Assembly: GCA_028280565.1 (NCBI GenBank)
Contig: JANQLQ010000042.1
Location: 1 to 45,433 of the forward strand
Reading direction: 5' to 3'
Length of the DNA stretch: 45,433 bases
From: Fulvivirga sp.
GTDB taxonomy: Bacteria > Bacteroidota > Bacteroidia > Cytophagales > Cyclobacteriaceae
The notes under the pieces were generated by a model, which did no database searches, was not told the DNA's origin, and saw only the letters and a list, made by a program, of their open reading frames with translations. Made by a program: the position numbers and the translations under genes. Positions 32,961-40,446 of the stretch are shown piece by piece (within the stretch, counting starts at the first letter, position 1; each line of letters begins with the position of its first letter).

Positions 32961-33202
32961 AAAAGTGTGTAATCCTGCCCCCCGTTCGCAAGCTTGTAAT
33001 TGCTCTCGCCTTTTTGACACCTGTCGACCCTGGTTGCTTGTGTTGATCCATGTCTTCCCTGTATCACTAAATCCTCAAGACTTTTTGAATCCAAGCTACT
33101 TTTTATCAAAATCGCCAACCCTACTGACATAGGGCTGTCACACCTTCATTTTACTTTTATCCTATAATCAAAATGTATCATTTACTAAAAAAGAGAAACC
33201 GG

Positions 33203-33838
33203 ATGAAACACGAATGGAGAAAACAGGAAAAAGGCATTTACATGCCAAAAACTATGCCTGGAATCGTAAATATCCCGGCATATAAATTCATTACCATTGA
33301 AGGAGCAGGCAATCCCAATAGTGATCACTTTGCTGAATATGTATCAGTGCTATACCCTATCTCTTACGCTGTCAAAATGATCCCTAAAAAGCAAAACGCA
33401 AAACCTGCGGGATATTATGATTACACGGTATACCCTCTTGAAGGGGTATGGGATATCAATGAAGAAGCCAAAAAGACTTTTGACGGCACGATAAATAAAG
33501 ATGATCTTATCTTTAAACTGATGATCCGGCAGCCCAGCTTCCTGGACGACACGCTTTTTAATGAAATGCTCGAAGTAACGAAAGCTAAAAAACCTCATAC
33601 GCTTTTGGACAAAATAAAATTTGAAACCTTCACAGAAGGAAAATGTGTGCAAATGTTACACATAGGTCCTTATGATAACGAGCCCGAAAGCTTTAAAATC
33701 ATGGAGGATTTTACCCAAAACGAAAACCTCTTAAGAGCATCGAAAGTACACAGGGAAATCTATTTGTCAGATTTTAGAAAAGTAGCCCCAGCAAAACTAA
33801 AAACCGTTTTAAGGTTCCAAGTAACAAGTAATGAATGA
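33203..33838 (+). CDS. GyrI-like small-molecule-binding domain protein
   Basis: A 211-residue cytosolic protein of the GyrI-like family. It starts MKHEWRKQEKGIYMPKTMPG, typical for the group, and has VNIPAYKFITIEGAGNPNSD, VLYPISYAVKM, DYTVYPLEGVWD, FKLMIRQPSFLDD, VQMLHIGPYDNEPES and the C-terminal REIYLSDFRKVAPAKLKTVLRF. The family binds small ligands or acts as a hydrolase or scaffold in drug response. The ligand here is unknown. A longer frame starts at 33173, but homologues begin at the ATG at 33203. The gene, with repeat copy 2, lies between the two halves of the 66-bp inverted element. Confidence 0.88.
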   Translation: MKHEWRKQEKGIYMPKTMPGIVNIPAYKFITIEGAGNPNSDHFAEYVSVLYPISYAVKMIPKKQNAKPAGYYDYTVYPLEGVWDINEEAKKTFDGTINKDDLIFKLMIRQPSFLDDTLFNEMLEVTKAKKPHTLLDKIKFETFTEGKCVQMLHIGPYDNEPESFKIMEDFTQNENLLRASKVHREIYLSDFRKVAPAKLKTVLRFQVTSNE

Positions 33839-34315
33839 TATTAAAATACAGTTTGCCTGGGCCGTGCGTAAGTAAGCCTTAAGCTTAATAGCGAAACAAA
33901 CCCTTATTAGGTCCAATTCTTCGCGACGCTTACCGCTTTGTGATTCCCTCGTGCGCATCTAGCGCAGCGTAGTGCATACTTATCGAGGCAATAGGATTTG
34001 TAATCCGGGCGTTCTCATTTTCGACCAATGACCTGGTTAACCCTACCCGTAGAGTCCGCATAAAAAGTAGGAAACACCAGGTCCCTTCCCTTGGCAATAA
34101 ATTAAATGACCCGTAGTTATTTAACGTGATGTTCAGCCTCAAAATATTGAGAAAGACGTTAAAAAATAAAAACTTTAGTACCAATAATAAATACATGCAC
34201 ATACACAAGCAGTGCTCAATTTCAAAGTAAGTACGTTTAAACAAAATATTTTAATCACAGGGTAGATAACACCAATACCCACCATCAGAATCCAATTAAA
34301 AGATAAAATCAAGAA
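33839..34315. other. Intergenic region with the reverse 66-bp element
   Basis: Apart from the inverted 66-bp element at 33951-34016 nothing clear is seen. The part from about 34100 to the next start is A/T-rich and should contain the promoter of the serine hydrolase gene. No convincing TAnnTTTG was found. Confidence 0.5.
33951..34016 (-). repeat. 66-bp inverted element, reverse copy
   Basis: Read on the minus strand it starts GAGAACGCCCGGATTACAAA, as the forward copy at 32538-32603 does, with 61 of 66 positions equal by eye count. The pair is in inverted orientation and encloses about 1.3 kb. Confidence 0.85.
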
Positions 34316-35977
34316 ATGAATAATAAACTGCTTCTCTTATTTTTATCCCTACAACTTGCCTTCTATGCTAACGGGCAGATCAAAAAAGCCAAAGTGATTG
34401 ATAACATCTTTTCAAAATGGAACGCTGGCAACACCCCGGGCGCTGCATTAGGCGTTATGAAAGAGGGTGAGTTGATCTATGCCAAAGGCTATGGCATGGC
34501 AAATTTGGAATACGATATCCCAAATTCCGCAAATTCGGTCTTCCGGATCGGCTCCACATCAAAACAATTTACGGCAGCATGTATTATTCATTTGGAAGAG
34601 CAAGGCAAACTAGCCTTGGACAATACATTGCAGGAATATTTCCCAGATTTCCCAACGTATGCAAAGGATATTACAATACGGCATCTTTTGCACCATACCA
34701 GCGGGATTCGGGATTACTTAACCCTTGCTTATCTAAAAGGTTACACGGATAACCACTATTACCAGGACAGCGATATCATGCAATGGCTGGTGAACCAGCA
34801 AGGTCTGAACTTCAACCCCGGCGATGCGTATTCCTACAGCAATTCCGGGTATTGGCTGCTTGGCCAGGTCGTTCAGAAAGTTTCAGGGATGAACATGGCG
34901 GAATATGCCGAAAAAGAAATCTTTCAGCCCTTGGGGATGTTGAATACTCACTTTCATAATGATCACACGCAAATCGTTAAAAACAGGGCTTCGGGTTATG
35001 CGCCAAGTGAAGACGGGTCATTTAAAATTAGCATGACCACTTTAGATATGATCGGTGATGGTGGCATTTTCACTACCATCAACGATATAAAAAAATGGGA
35101 TGATGCTTTCTACACGTCCGATCACTTTAGTCAGCAATTTTGGGATAAGATGACGAAGACGGGCACTTTAAATAACGGTGAGCCCATTGATTATGCCGCA
35201 GGTTTAGTGATTGGAACCTACAAAGGACTGAAAACCATCAGTCATGGCGGTGCGTTTGCTGGGTTTCGCGCAGATCTGATTCGTTTCCCCGAACAACGGG
35301 TGACCATCGCTATTTTTGCAAACCGGGGAGATGCTAACCCGACCGCTATGGGATACCAGGTGGCAGACATCGTACTAAAAGACAAGCTGAAAAGTGAAGA
35401 AAAAGTTGACCCACCTGCCGAGCCCGCGGGTGATGATACACCGTCGGAAGCGTTCGAGATGAGCCAGTTGGTGGGTAAATATGAGGTCCAGCCGGGCATT
35501 GCCGTTTCCTTCTCCATTAAGGATGACGCTCTCCATGCATTCCAAGGATGGAACGGCGCAGAGTATCCTATCGAAAGGGTCTCGGGCAATACTTTTCAAA
35601 TTCCCGCCGACCCAAGCATTAAGTTTACTTTTTCAAATTTATACGAGGGTTTTACACAGCTCCTCGCCGTAGACCAAGGCGGGAAAAAGTCAACCCACAA
35701 ACGAATGGAAGAACCAGGCGCCAGCAGCGTGAGCTTGCAGGACTTTGCCGGGGATTATTACAGCCAAGAGCTTGATGCCGTTTATCGTTTTTTCGTGGAA
35801 GGCGACAAGTTAAAACTAATCATTAGGAATCATGATCCTGTAGATTTGGACGACTTAAAAGAAGACCATTTCACCTACCGGGTCAATGTATTTAGGTTTA
35901 AAAGAAGCAATGGTACGGTCTCGGGCTTTGAATTGGATGCGGGTGGATTGAAAAATTTAGGATTTAGTAAAAAGTAA
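34316..35977 (+). CDS. Exported beta-lactamase-fold serine hydrolase
   Basis: A 553-residue protein with a signal peptide (MNNKLLLLFLSLQLAFYANG, then Q). The class C/penicillin-binding fold has its active-site serine in GSTSKQFT (S80, K83), the YSN motif in YSYSNSGYW (Y174-N176) and the third motif HGG in TISHGGAFAGF (about 309-311). The remaining roughly 190 residues form a C-terminal beta-rich region like the DUF3471-type domain of esterases and D-aminopeptidases. It probably cleaves an ester, amide or peptide substrate in the periplasm. Resistance to beta-lactams cannot be inferred, because most such proteins in Bacteroidota are esterases or peptidases. Confidence 0.9.
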   Translation: MNNKLLLLFLSLQLAFYANGQIKKAKVIDNIFSKWNAGNTPGAALGVMKEGELIYAKGYGMANLEYDIPNSANSVFRIGSTSKQFTAACIIHLEEQGKLALDNTLQEYFPDFPTYAKDITIRHLLHHTSGIRDYLTLAYLKGYTDNHYYQDSDIMQWLVNQQGLNFNPGDAYSYSNSGYWLLGQVVQKVSGMNMAEYAEKEIFQPLGMLNTHFHNDHTQIVKNRASGYAPSEDGSFKISMTTLDMIGDGGIFTTINDIKKWDDAFYTSDHFSQQFWDKMTKTGTLNNGEPIDYAAGLVIGTYKGLKTISHGGAFAGFRADLIRFPEQRVTIAIFANRGDANPTAMGYQVADIVLKDKLKSEEKVDPPAEPAGDDTPSEAFEMSQLVGKYEVQPGIAVSFSIKDDALHAFQGWNGAEYPIERVSGNTFQIPADPSIKFTFSNLYEGFTQLLAVDQGGKKSTHKRMEEPGASSVSLQDFAGDYYSQELDAVYRFFVEGDKLKLIIRNHDPVDLDDLKEDHFTYRVNVFRFKRSNGTVSGFELDAGGLKNLGFSKK

Positions 35978-36415
35978 TTTATTACTAAGTTCGTATCCGG
36001 GATTCTTATGAATGCATGACATCTTTCGTTTTGTCACCTGTTTTGATTTTTTTTTCATGAACGTGAGTTTGATATCATTATAGGGCTAGATTAAATAGTA
36101 AAGAAGGCCTCTTTGTGATTCTTTGAGCTTTCCAGTCAATACTACCTTGGATAACTCAAAAAGATAAATGATCATCGAGTTTAGGTCATGAAATATATTT
36201 TTCTTATTCCTAGATCACCTTTCCATGGAACAGGTTGTACTTTTCCTTTTATCCTGGATTATGTATTAATGTTTCTTATGCCAAGATAGAGTCAAAAATG
36301 CGACCTGTCGGAATTCTTTACTCCATTGGAAACACGACTCAAGATCAGTTGGAAACCATTATAGTCTAGCAAAGAGACCATAAACGAGAAAATAAAGAGA
36401 ACCAGGATAAAAGAT
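35978..36415. other. 438-bp gene-free region
   Basis: No gene or recognised repeat. A short open frame from 36188 (33 codons) has no visible support. No hairpin terminator was found after the serine hydrolase. Confidence 0.4.
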
Positions 36416-37180
36416 TTGGAAATTGACTATCTATTAACGGGAGAAAATAATCCAAGCACGATTTTGTTTATTCACGGTTTAGGCGCCAATCTCTCTCAAT
36501 TCGAACGACAGCACGAATATTTTAGTAATAAATTCAGAGTTTTATCCATCAATTTAAGAGGTCACGGTAATTCCGTCTTACCAGGTGAATCCAAGAGTGC
36601 TGCATTTGAATTATCGGCAATGGGCAGTGACATAATTGAGCTGTTAGATGACCTGGATATTGATAGAGTCCATTTCGTCGGAAACTCAATGGGTGGAAAT
36701 GTGGGGTACGAAATTCTGAAATCTAAACCCCAGGTCTTAAGATCATTGATAACCTTTGGGACAACCGGGCAATTGAGCACTTCAAGGTTTGCTTTGGGAA
36801 TAATTAAATTCACCTATAAACTATTGAGCGTGCAGTCTATCTCAAACCTATCGAAAGCAGCAGGCCAGGTAAAAGAATCAAGAGAAAAGATCAGGGAAAT
36901 GATGTCCGGAGTAAATAAATCAACATTACTAGCTATTCTTCCAAATTTGGCAAACTTCGATTACTTGGAGAGTATCAAAGCTTCATCAATACCTTGTATG
37001 ATCATAAAAGGGGAAAAGGATAAGAACATAAACAAAGCGATTAAAAATACAATTATCGAGTTTGAGAATCGGGGCAATTTTAAATTATTTGAAATGAGCG
37101 GCGCAGGACATTTTGCGAATCTTGATGATCCAGGTCTATTTAATGAGGCTTTGGAGGATTTTATCGTGGATATCAATTAA
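36416..37180 (+). CDS. Alpha/beta-fold hydrolase
   Basis: A 254-residue hydrolase of the alpha/beta fold. The oxyanion HG lies in LFIHGLGANLSQF (20-21), the nucleophile elbow is VGNSMGGN (S91), the acid is likely D197 in GEKDKNIN, and the histidine is in GAGHFANLDDP (about 233). The start is a TTG at 36416, preceded by an AGGATAA stretch. No ATG exists in this frame before the conserved core, and the TTG gives the usual N-terminus MEIDYLLTGENNPSTILFIH. The substrate class (ester, epoxide, lactone or haloalkane) cannot be told. It stands alone between a serine hydrolase and an acetyltransferase. Confidence 0.88.
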   Translation: MEIDYLLTGENNPSTILFIHGLGANLSQFERQHEYFSNKFRVLSINLRGHGNSVLPGESKSAAFELSAMGSDIIELLDDLDIDRVHFVGNSMGGNVGYEILKSKPQVLRSLITFGTTGQLSTSRFALGIIKFTYKLLSVQSISNLSKAAGQVKESREKIREMMSGVNKSTLLAILPNLANFDYLESIKASSIPCMIIKGEKDKNINKAIKNTIIEFENRGNFKLFEMSGAGHFANLDDPGLFNEALEDFIVDIN

Positions 37181-37328
37181 TGATTACTACCGATAGTCAC
37201 CAGTATAGTGCATATTTGGGATGCCCCCACTGGATGCTCTTTCAATTTTTGCGAGTCCAATTTCTGCTTCAATCATGGGAGCTTTCTCTAATTACAAACT
37301 GCATTTGATCAAAATGAAAGAATTAAAT

Positions 37329-37829
37329 ATGATCCAACTCAGACCTGCCACCATAAACGACTTGGACCTCCTCCTGTATTGGGATACAAAACAACACGTC
37401 ATTGACTGCGACCCCGACGATGAATGGAATTGGGAAGCAGAATTGAGGAAAGATCCCGCCTGGAGAGAACAATTAGTGGCCGAATTGGACGGGGAGCCCA
37501 TAGGATTTATCCAAATTATTGATCCGTACAAAGAGGAAACACAGTATTGGGGGGAGGTTGGTCAAGATAAGAGGGCCATAGACATTTGGATCGGGGAAGA
37601 AGCTAATCTTAACAAGGGATACGGAACCATCATGATGAATTTAGCCATTGGTCGATGCTTTAGTGACCCTAGTGTAAACTCAATCCTCATTGACCCCTTA
37701 AAGACCAATACAAAAGCACATAGATTTTACAAAAGATTGGGATTTGAGTTTGTTGAAGAGAGAGTATTTGACGATACGGTTTGTTATGTCTACGAATTGA
37801 AAAAAGAGAAAACGCATAACCAAATGTAG
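37329..37829 (+). CDS. GNAT acetyltransferase similar to AAC(6') enzymes
   Basis: A 166-residue GNAT-fold acetyltransferase. It has the N-terminal IQLRPATINDLDLLLYWD, the conserved GEPIGFIQIIDPYKEETQYW, the acetyl-CoA-binding IWIGEEANLNKGYGTIMMN and the C-terminal IDPLKTNTKAHRFYKRLGF. The WGEV..DKRAIDIWIGE block resembles aminoglycoside 6'-acetyltransferases and IucB/RhbD-type enzymes. It may acetylate an amine on an antibiotic or metabolite, but chromosomal relatives often have other substrates, so resistance is not claimed. The open frame begins at 37221, but the family start is the ATG at 37329. The ATG at 37314 is an alternative. Confidence 0.85.
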   Translation: MIQLRPATINDLDLLLYWDTKQHVIDCDPDDEWNWEAELRKDPAWREQLVAELDGEPIGFIQIIDPYKEETQYWGEVGQDKRAIDIWIGEEANLNKGYGTIMMNLAIGRCFSDPSVNSILIDPLKTNTKAHRFYKRLGFEFVEERVFDDTVCYVYELKKEKTHNQM

Positions 37830-37850
37830 TGTGGGAAGACCATTTAAAAC

Positions 37851-38540
37851 TCAAGAACGATCCATGGGTATCCCTTCTATTGATCGATTCAGAAATTCCC
37901 GAAAAGGACGGGCCGCTTCATAGGTTTCTATGATCACCTGCTTAAAGTCAGTGTTGATCACTTGCTTTTGAGTAAGATCCCTCTTGACCACAAAATTTTT
38001 GTGCTTGAGGTATTCGATCATAGGATGATCAGCCGTGTACCCTTTCGGGGGATTTTTAAGTTTTTTATCGTCCATAAAGCTATCGAAGACAGCCTTAAAT
38101 TTTTCATCGTTTACAATATCTTGAAACTCTTCTGCCGAGTAATCAATTTCTTCCCGGATACTCCCCAAGACTTCCTTTTCGGGCCTGTGCAGCCCAGTGG
38201 CGAGGAAGCTTTCCCGTAGCCCTAGTGTGAAGAAAAAATCAGCAGTTTTTGGGTTCACATCCAGCAGCGCAGCGAAGTGATCTTTATAAATGGGCTTATC
38301 CGGGTGAAACATCCGGTTGTTATTGATCCGCATAATGGAATCCCTAACCGAGGTATGCTGATAGTTGGTGTCAATCTCTACCAGCGCATCGTTAACCTCC
38401 TGCAGGAAAGCGATAAACTCTTCGCGTACCTGTTGGTAGTAGTCACGATGGGCGTCCATCCACTCTTTGTTATTGTTCCCCTCCGTATTAAGGTCCCTTA
38501 AAAAGTTATACAGTTTCCTAAAATTCATAACGATCCGCAT
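37851..38540 (-). CDS. TIGR02453/DUF2461 family protein
   Basis: A 229-residue protein with the family layout: LYNFLRDLNTEGNNNKEWMD, DSIMRINNNRMFHPDKPIYK, HFAALLDVNPKTADFFFTLG, ATGLHRPEKEVLGSIREEID, and LKNPPKGYTADHPMIEYLKH. The family is common in bacteria and has no established function. No signal peptide or membrane segment is visible. The start is taken as the ATG at 38540, which directly abuts the stop of the upstream gene (TGAATG). A second in-frame ATG four codons on is possible. Co-translation with the upstream DUF5655 gene is expected. Confidence 0.9.
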   Translation of the reverse strand: MRIVMNFRKLYNFLRDLNTEGNNNKEWMDAHRDYYQQVREEFIAFLQEVNDALVEIDTNYQHTSVRDSIMRINNNRMFHPDKPIYKDHFAALLDVNPKTADFFFTLGLRESFLATGLHRPEKEVLGSIREEIDYSAEEFQDIVNDEKFKAVFDSFMDDKKLKNPPKGYTADHPMIEYLKHKNFVVKRDLTQKQVINTDFKQVIIETYEAARPFREFLNRSIEGIPMDRS

Positions 38541-38945
38541 TCATGTTATCGAGTATTCAAATCCTTTTCTAAGTAGCTCATACACTCCCGGGGTGACTTC
38601 CTCCTCGTAAGATAGCCTTACGTGGTGAGCCCATTTGTTCGCATATTTCCGGTAGGTTTTGACCAGGTTGGAATCGACCTGGTCCGGGTAGTAAAACTTT
38701 ACATCAAGCTCCTTTGACATGGGCTTAACGATCAGCCACGCTTTTTTACTAGTAAACACTACCGATCTTTTGCATGCAGCCATTTCGTTGGGTTGCCATT
38801 GAAGGACTTGTGTCATTATTTTATCGAAGGTGAGCACCAGTGCATCTGGTTTGTCTATAAAAAGCTCCCCCACATCTTTTTTTATGCAAAAGTGCGACTG
38901 CTTATTCCTTTCGAATTTTCGCTCACATTTCGGGCATGTCCACAT
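38541..38945 (-). CDS. DUF5655 domain protein with N-terminal zinc ribbon
   Basis: A 134-residue protein. The N-terminus has a compact metal site, WTCPKCERKFERNKQSHFC (C4, C7, H18, C20), of the CCHC type. The rest matches DUF5655 (VLQWQPNEMAACKRSVVFTS, KAWLIVKPMSKELDVKFYYP and ANKWAHHVRLSYEEEVTP). Function is unknown. DUF5655 is often found near DUF1801-type or transport proteins. It lies directly upstream of the TIGR02453 gene and the two coding regions touch. A cytosolic location is expected. Confidence 0.85.
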   Translation of the reverse strand: MWTCPKCERKFERNKQSHFCIKKDVGELFIDKPDALVLTFDKIMTQVLQWQPNEMAACKRSVVFTSKKAWLIVKPMSKELDVKFYYPDQVDSNLVKTYRKYANKWAHHVRLSYEEEVTPGVYELLRKGFEYSIT

Positions 38946-39201
38946 TTTTAAATAGATATTTAATGACCTTTATACACTTTTGGCAATGGCTTAACAACAA
39001 AAATGACTAACGGTCATTTCTAGCAAAGGAACATCGTACGGCCTGAAATGTTTCTTGATCTTAAAAATTTGACACTATAAACCTATTGCAGGACAAGACA
39101 GGTAGCACCATGAAGGCAATTGTATCTATGCGTTTTTGAAACCCGTAAAAACTAAGCTCGCGAGAATACAGTTATAGTGTTAAAAACAACGCCTCCAAGA
39201 C

Positions 39202-39582
39202 ATGAGTTTATCTGTTTTAACCACGTATGACAGCACTATAAATGCTAACCTACTCCGGGCCAAACTCGAGCATGAAGGAATCCCCTGCTTTTTGAACAAT
39301 GAACATTTTACCAATCTTATGCCCCATTACTTCAACATCCTAGGAAGTGGGGTACAGATCTTGGTACCCACCGACCAGCTTGAACAGGCCAAAGAAATTG
39401 CCAAACTGGACGATGGTCGCATGACATGTCCAAACTGTGGAGCAACCAACATAAAAAATGACCTAGAATCCCCTAAAAACAAACTGAAATTAATATTGAT
39501 CGCACTACTGATCGCCGTTCCAATAGGAAACCTGCTCAATCGCTACAGGTGCTTGGAATGTGGTCAAAAGTTTAAAAAATAA
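39202..39582 (+). CDS. DUF2007 protein with zinc ribbon and membrane helix
   Basis: A 126-residue protein. The N-terminal DUF2007 domain, known for small signal-transduction-like proteins, is seen in LTTYDSTINANLLRAKLEHE, GIPCFLNNEHFTNLMPHYFN and GSGVQILVPTDQLEQAKEI. A zinc ribbon is formed by MTCPNCGATN (CPNC, about 75-78) and YRCLECGQKFKK near the end. A hydrophobic segment LILIALLIAVPIGNLL (about 95-110) separates its halves, so the protein is probably anchored in the inner membrane. It has no operon partner, and repeat copy 3 follows about 40 bases after its stop. Confidence 0.85.
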   Translation: MSLSVLTTYDSTINANLLRAKLEHEGIPCFLNNEHFTNLMPHYFNILGSGVQILVPTDQLEQAKEIAKLDDGRMTCPNCGATNIKNDLESPKNKLKLILIALLIAVPIGNLLNRYRCLECGQKFKK

Positions 39583-39621
39583 CCATTAACACTTGCATCC
39601 CACTTCTCCCTTAATGTAAAG

Positions 39622-39942
39622 TTAGTGTCATTAAAAATTCAAGTGGCGCATGGAGGGGGGACATCCAGGAACAGCGCGGCACATTTGAAGCCTGCGGGCA
39701 AGCGGCCTGTAGAGGCTGGACCGTGCGTTTTGCGCGGAAAATGGGCTTTGTTGCTGGCGCCCTTTTCTTTTGTTTCGTTTTCTTTTGGCGCGCAAAAGAA
39801 AATGAAAACTGGACTTAGAACGACAAAATCCCGCCTATTCTGCTCATTTCAAGGCTGGCATTACCCGAAACATCCTAAAAATATAGCTCAACTTGCCAAA
39901 ATTAAACGTCCCACTATCAAAGGTAATTTTCAAGAACATCCT
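39622..39942 (+). repeat. 320-bp dispersed repeat, copy 3
   Basis: The best-preserved copy. The central palindrome is perfect: TTTTCTTTT (39778-39786), GGCGCGC, AAAAGAAAA (39794-39802). The order of landmarks matches copies 1 and 2. The open frame at 39625-40056 is the translation of this repeat and its neighbour, and is not treated as a gene. Confidence 0.87.
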
Positions 39943-39962
39943 ATTTTTTCGGCCCTTTCCTC

Positions 39963-40040
39963 AAAGTCGGCTGTCAGCAATAAACAATCGGCAACCCCCT
40001 ATTTTGCCCACTGCCCTTTGCCAATTGCCGACTTGTCGAG
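39963..40040 (+). repeat. 80-bp dispersed repeat, copy 2
   Basis: It aligns end to end with 5299-5379 in the same orientation. The outer arms AAGTCGGC (39964-39971) and GCCGACTT are inverted repeats, as are CAATCGGCAA and TTGCCAATTG in part, so the transcript could fold into one long hairpin. It directly follows the 320-bp repeat copy 3. Confidence 0.7.
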
Positions 40041-40446
40041 AACTCCTCAACGGTAAGTATAACTCATCATTTACATCGCTACATGACATTTGAGGCTTGA
40101 TTAGACGCTAGAGTCGCCCTACAAAAGTTTTCAATTTAACACTCTACCCTAACTATGTAAGACATCCCCCATTATCGAGTTGATATTTTATAAAAAAATG
40201 ATGATATTATACCAATATCAACACCTGGGACACCCCTTTCGCCTGATCGCGAAAGCCATGCTGGGCATTTTACAAGCCATGTTGAGAGATGAAGGTAAAA
40301 AACATAATGTTTTACAGGTTTCCCTATTTCGATTCTTCTTAGACCATAACCATTGAATACGGGTACAATTATGCGCTCTTGATGGACAAGCATAACTGGT
40401 ATTCGTATCTTACCGATTAACAAACCAAATCTAAACCAACCTAATT
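40041..40446. other. Leader region upstream of susC
   Basis: The spacer before susC holds a possible small reading frame (40198-40356), called separately, and a hairpin TTTCGC-CTGATC-GCGAAA at 40227-40244. No clear -7/-33 pair was found. A minus-strand frame at 40172-40423 is likely chance. Confidence 0.4.
40198..40356 (+). CDS. Possible 52-residue leader peptide or small protein
   Basis: The frame begins with two consecutive ATG codons and ends with TGA 90 bases before susC. It reads MMILYQYQHLGHPFRLIAKA and continues with a helical, Lys- and His-rich sequence to the C-terminus FFLDHNH. Its position before susC would allow a role as leader peptide. No ribosome site is obvious and no family is known. 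Chance is a real possibility. Confidence 0.25.
   Translation: MMILYQYQHLGHPFRLIAKAMLGILQAMLRDEGKKHNVLQVSLFRFFLDHNH

Larger units (their letters stand above)
32423..33202. other. 780-bp gene-free region made mainly of repeats
   Basis: It holds a low-complexity GTCTTGGGTCTTGAGT run (32430-32461), the 66-bp element in forward orientation (32538-32603) and copy 2 of the large repeat (32616-32960). From 32961 to 33150 no gene or repeat was recognised. Short open frames at 32638-32823 and 32718-32972 come from the repeat and are not supported as genes. Confidence 0.6.

Noticed and set aside
32538-34016. Insertion sequence bounded by the 66-bp inverted elements
   Set aside because: No transposase inside, the enclosed gene is an ordinary GyrI-like protein, and no target-site duplication is visible outside the ends.
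39625-40056. 143-codon frame over repeat copy 3
   Set aside because: It translates the 320-bp and 80-bp repeats. The matching region of copy 1 has stops, and copy 2 diverges after the palindrome, so protein selection is not supported.
40172-40423. Minus-strand 83-codon frame before susC
   Set aside because: No recognisable domain, and antisense to the more plausible small plus-strand frame and leader.
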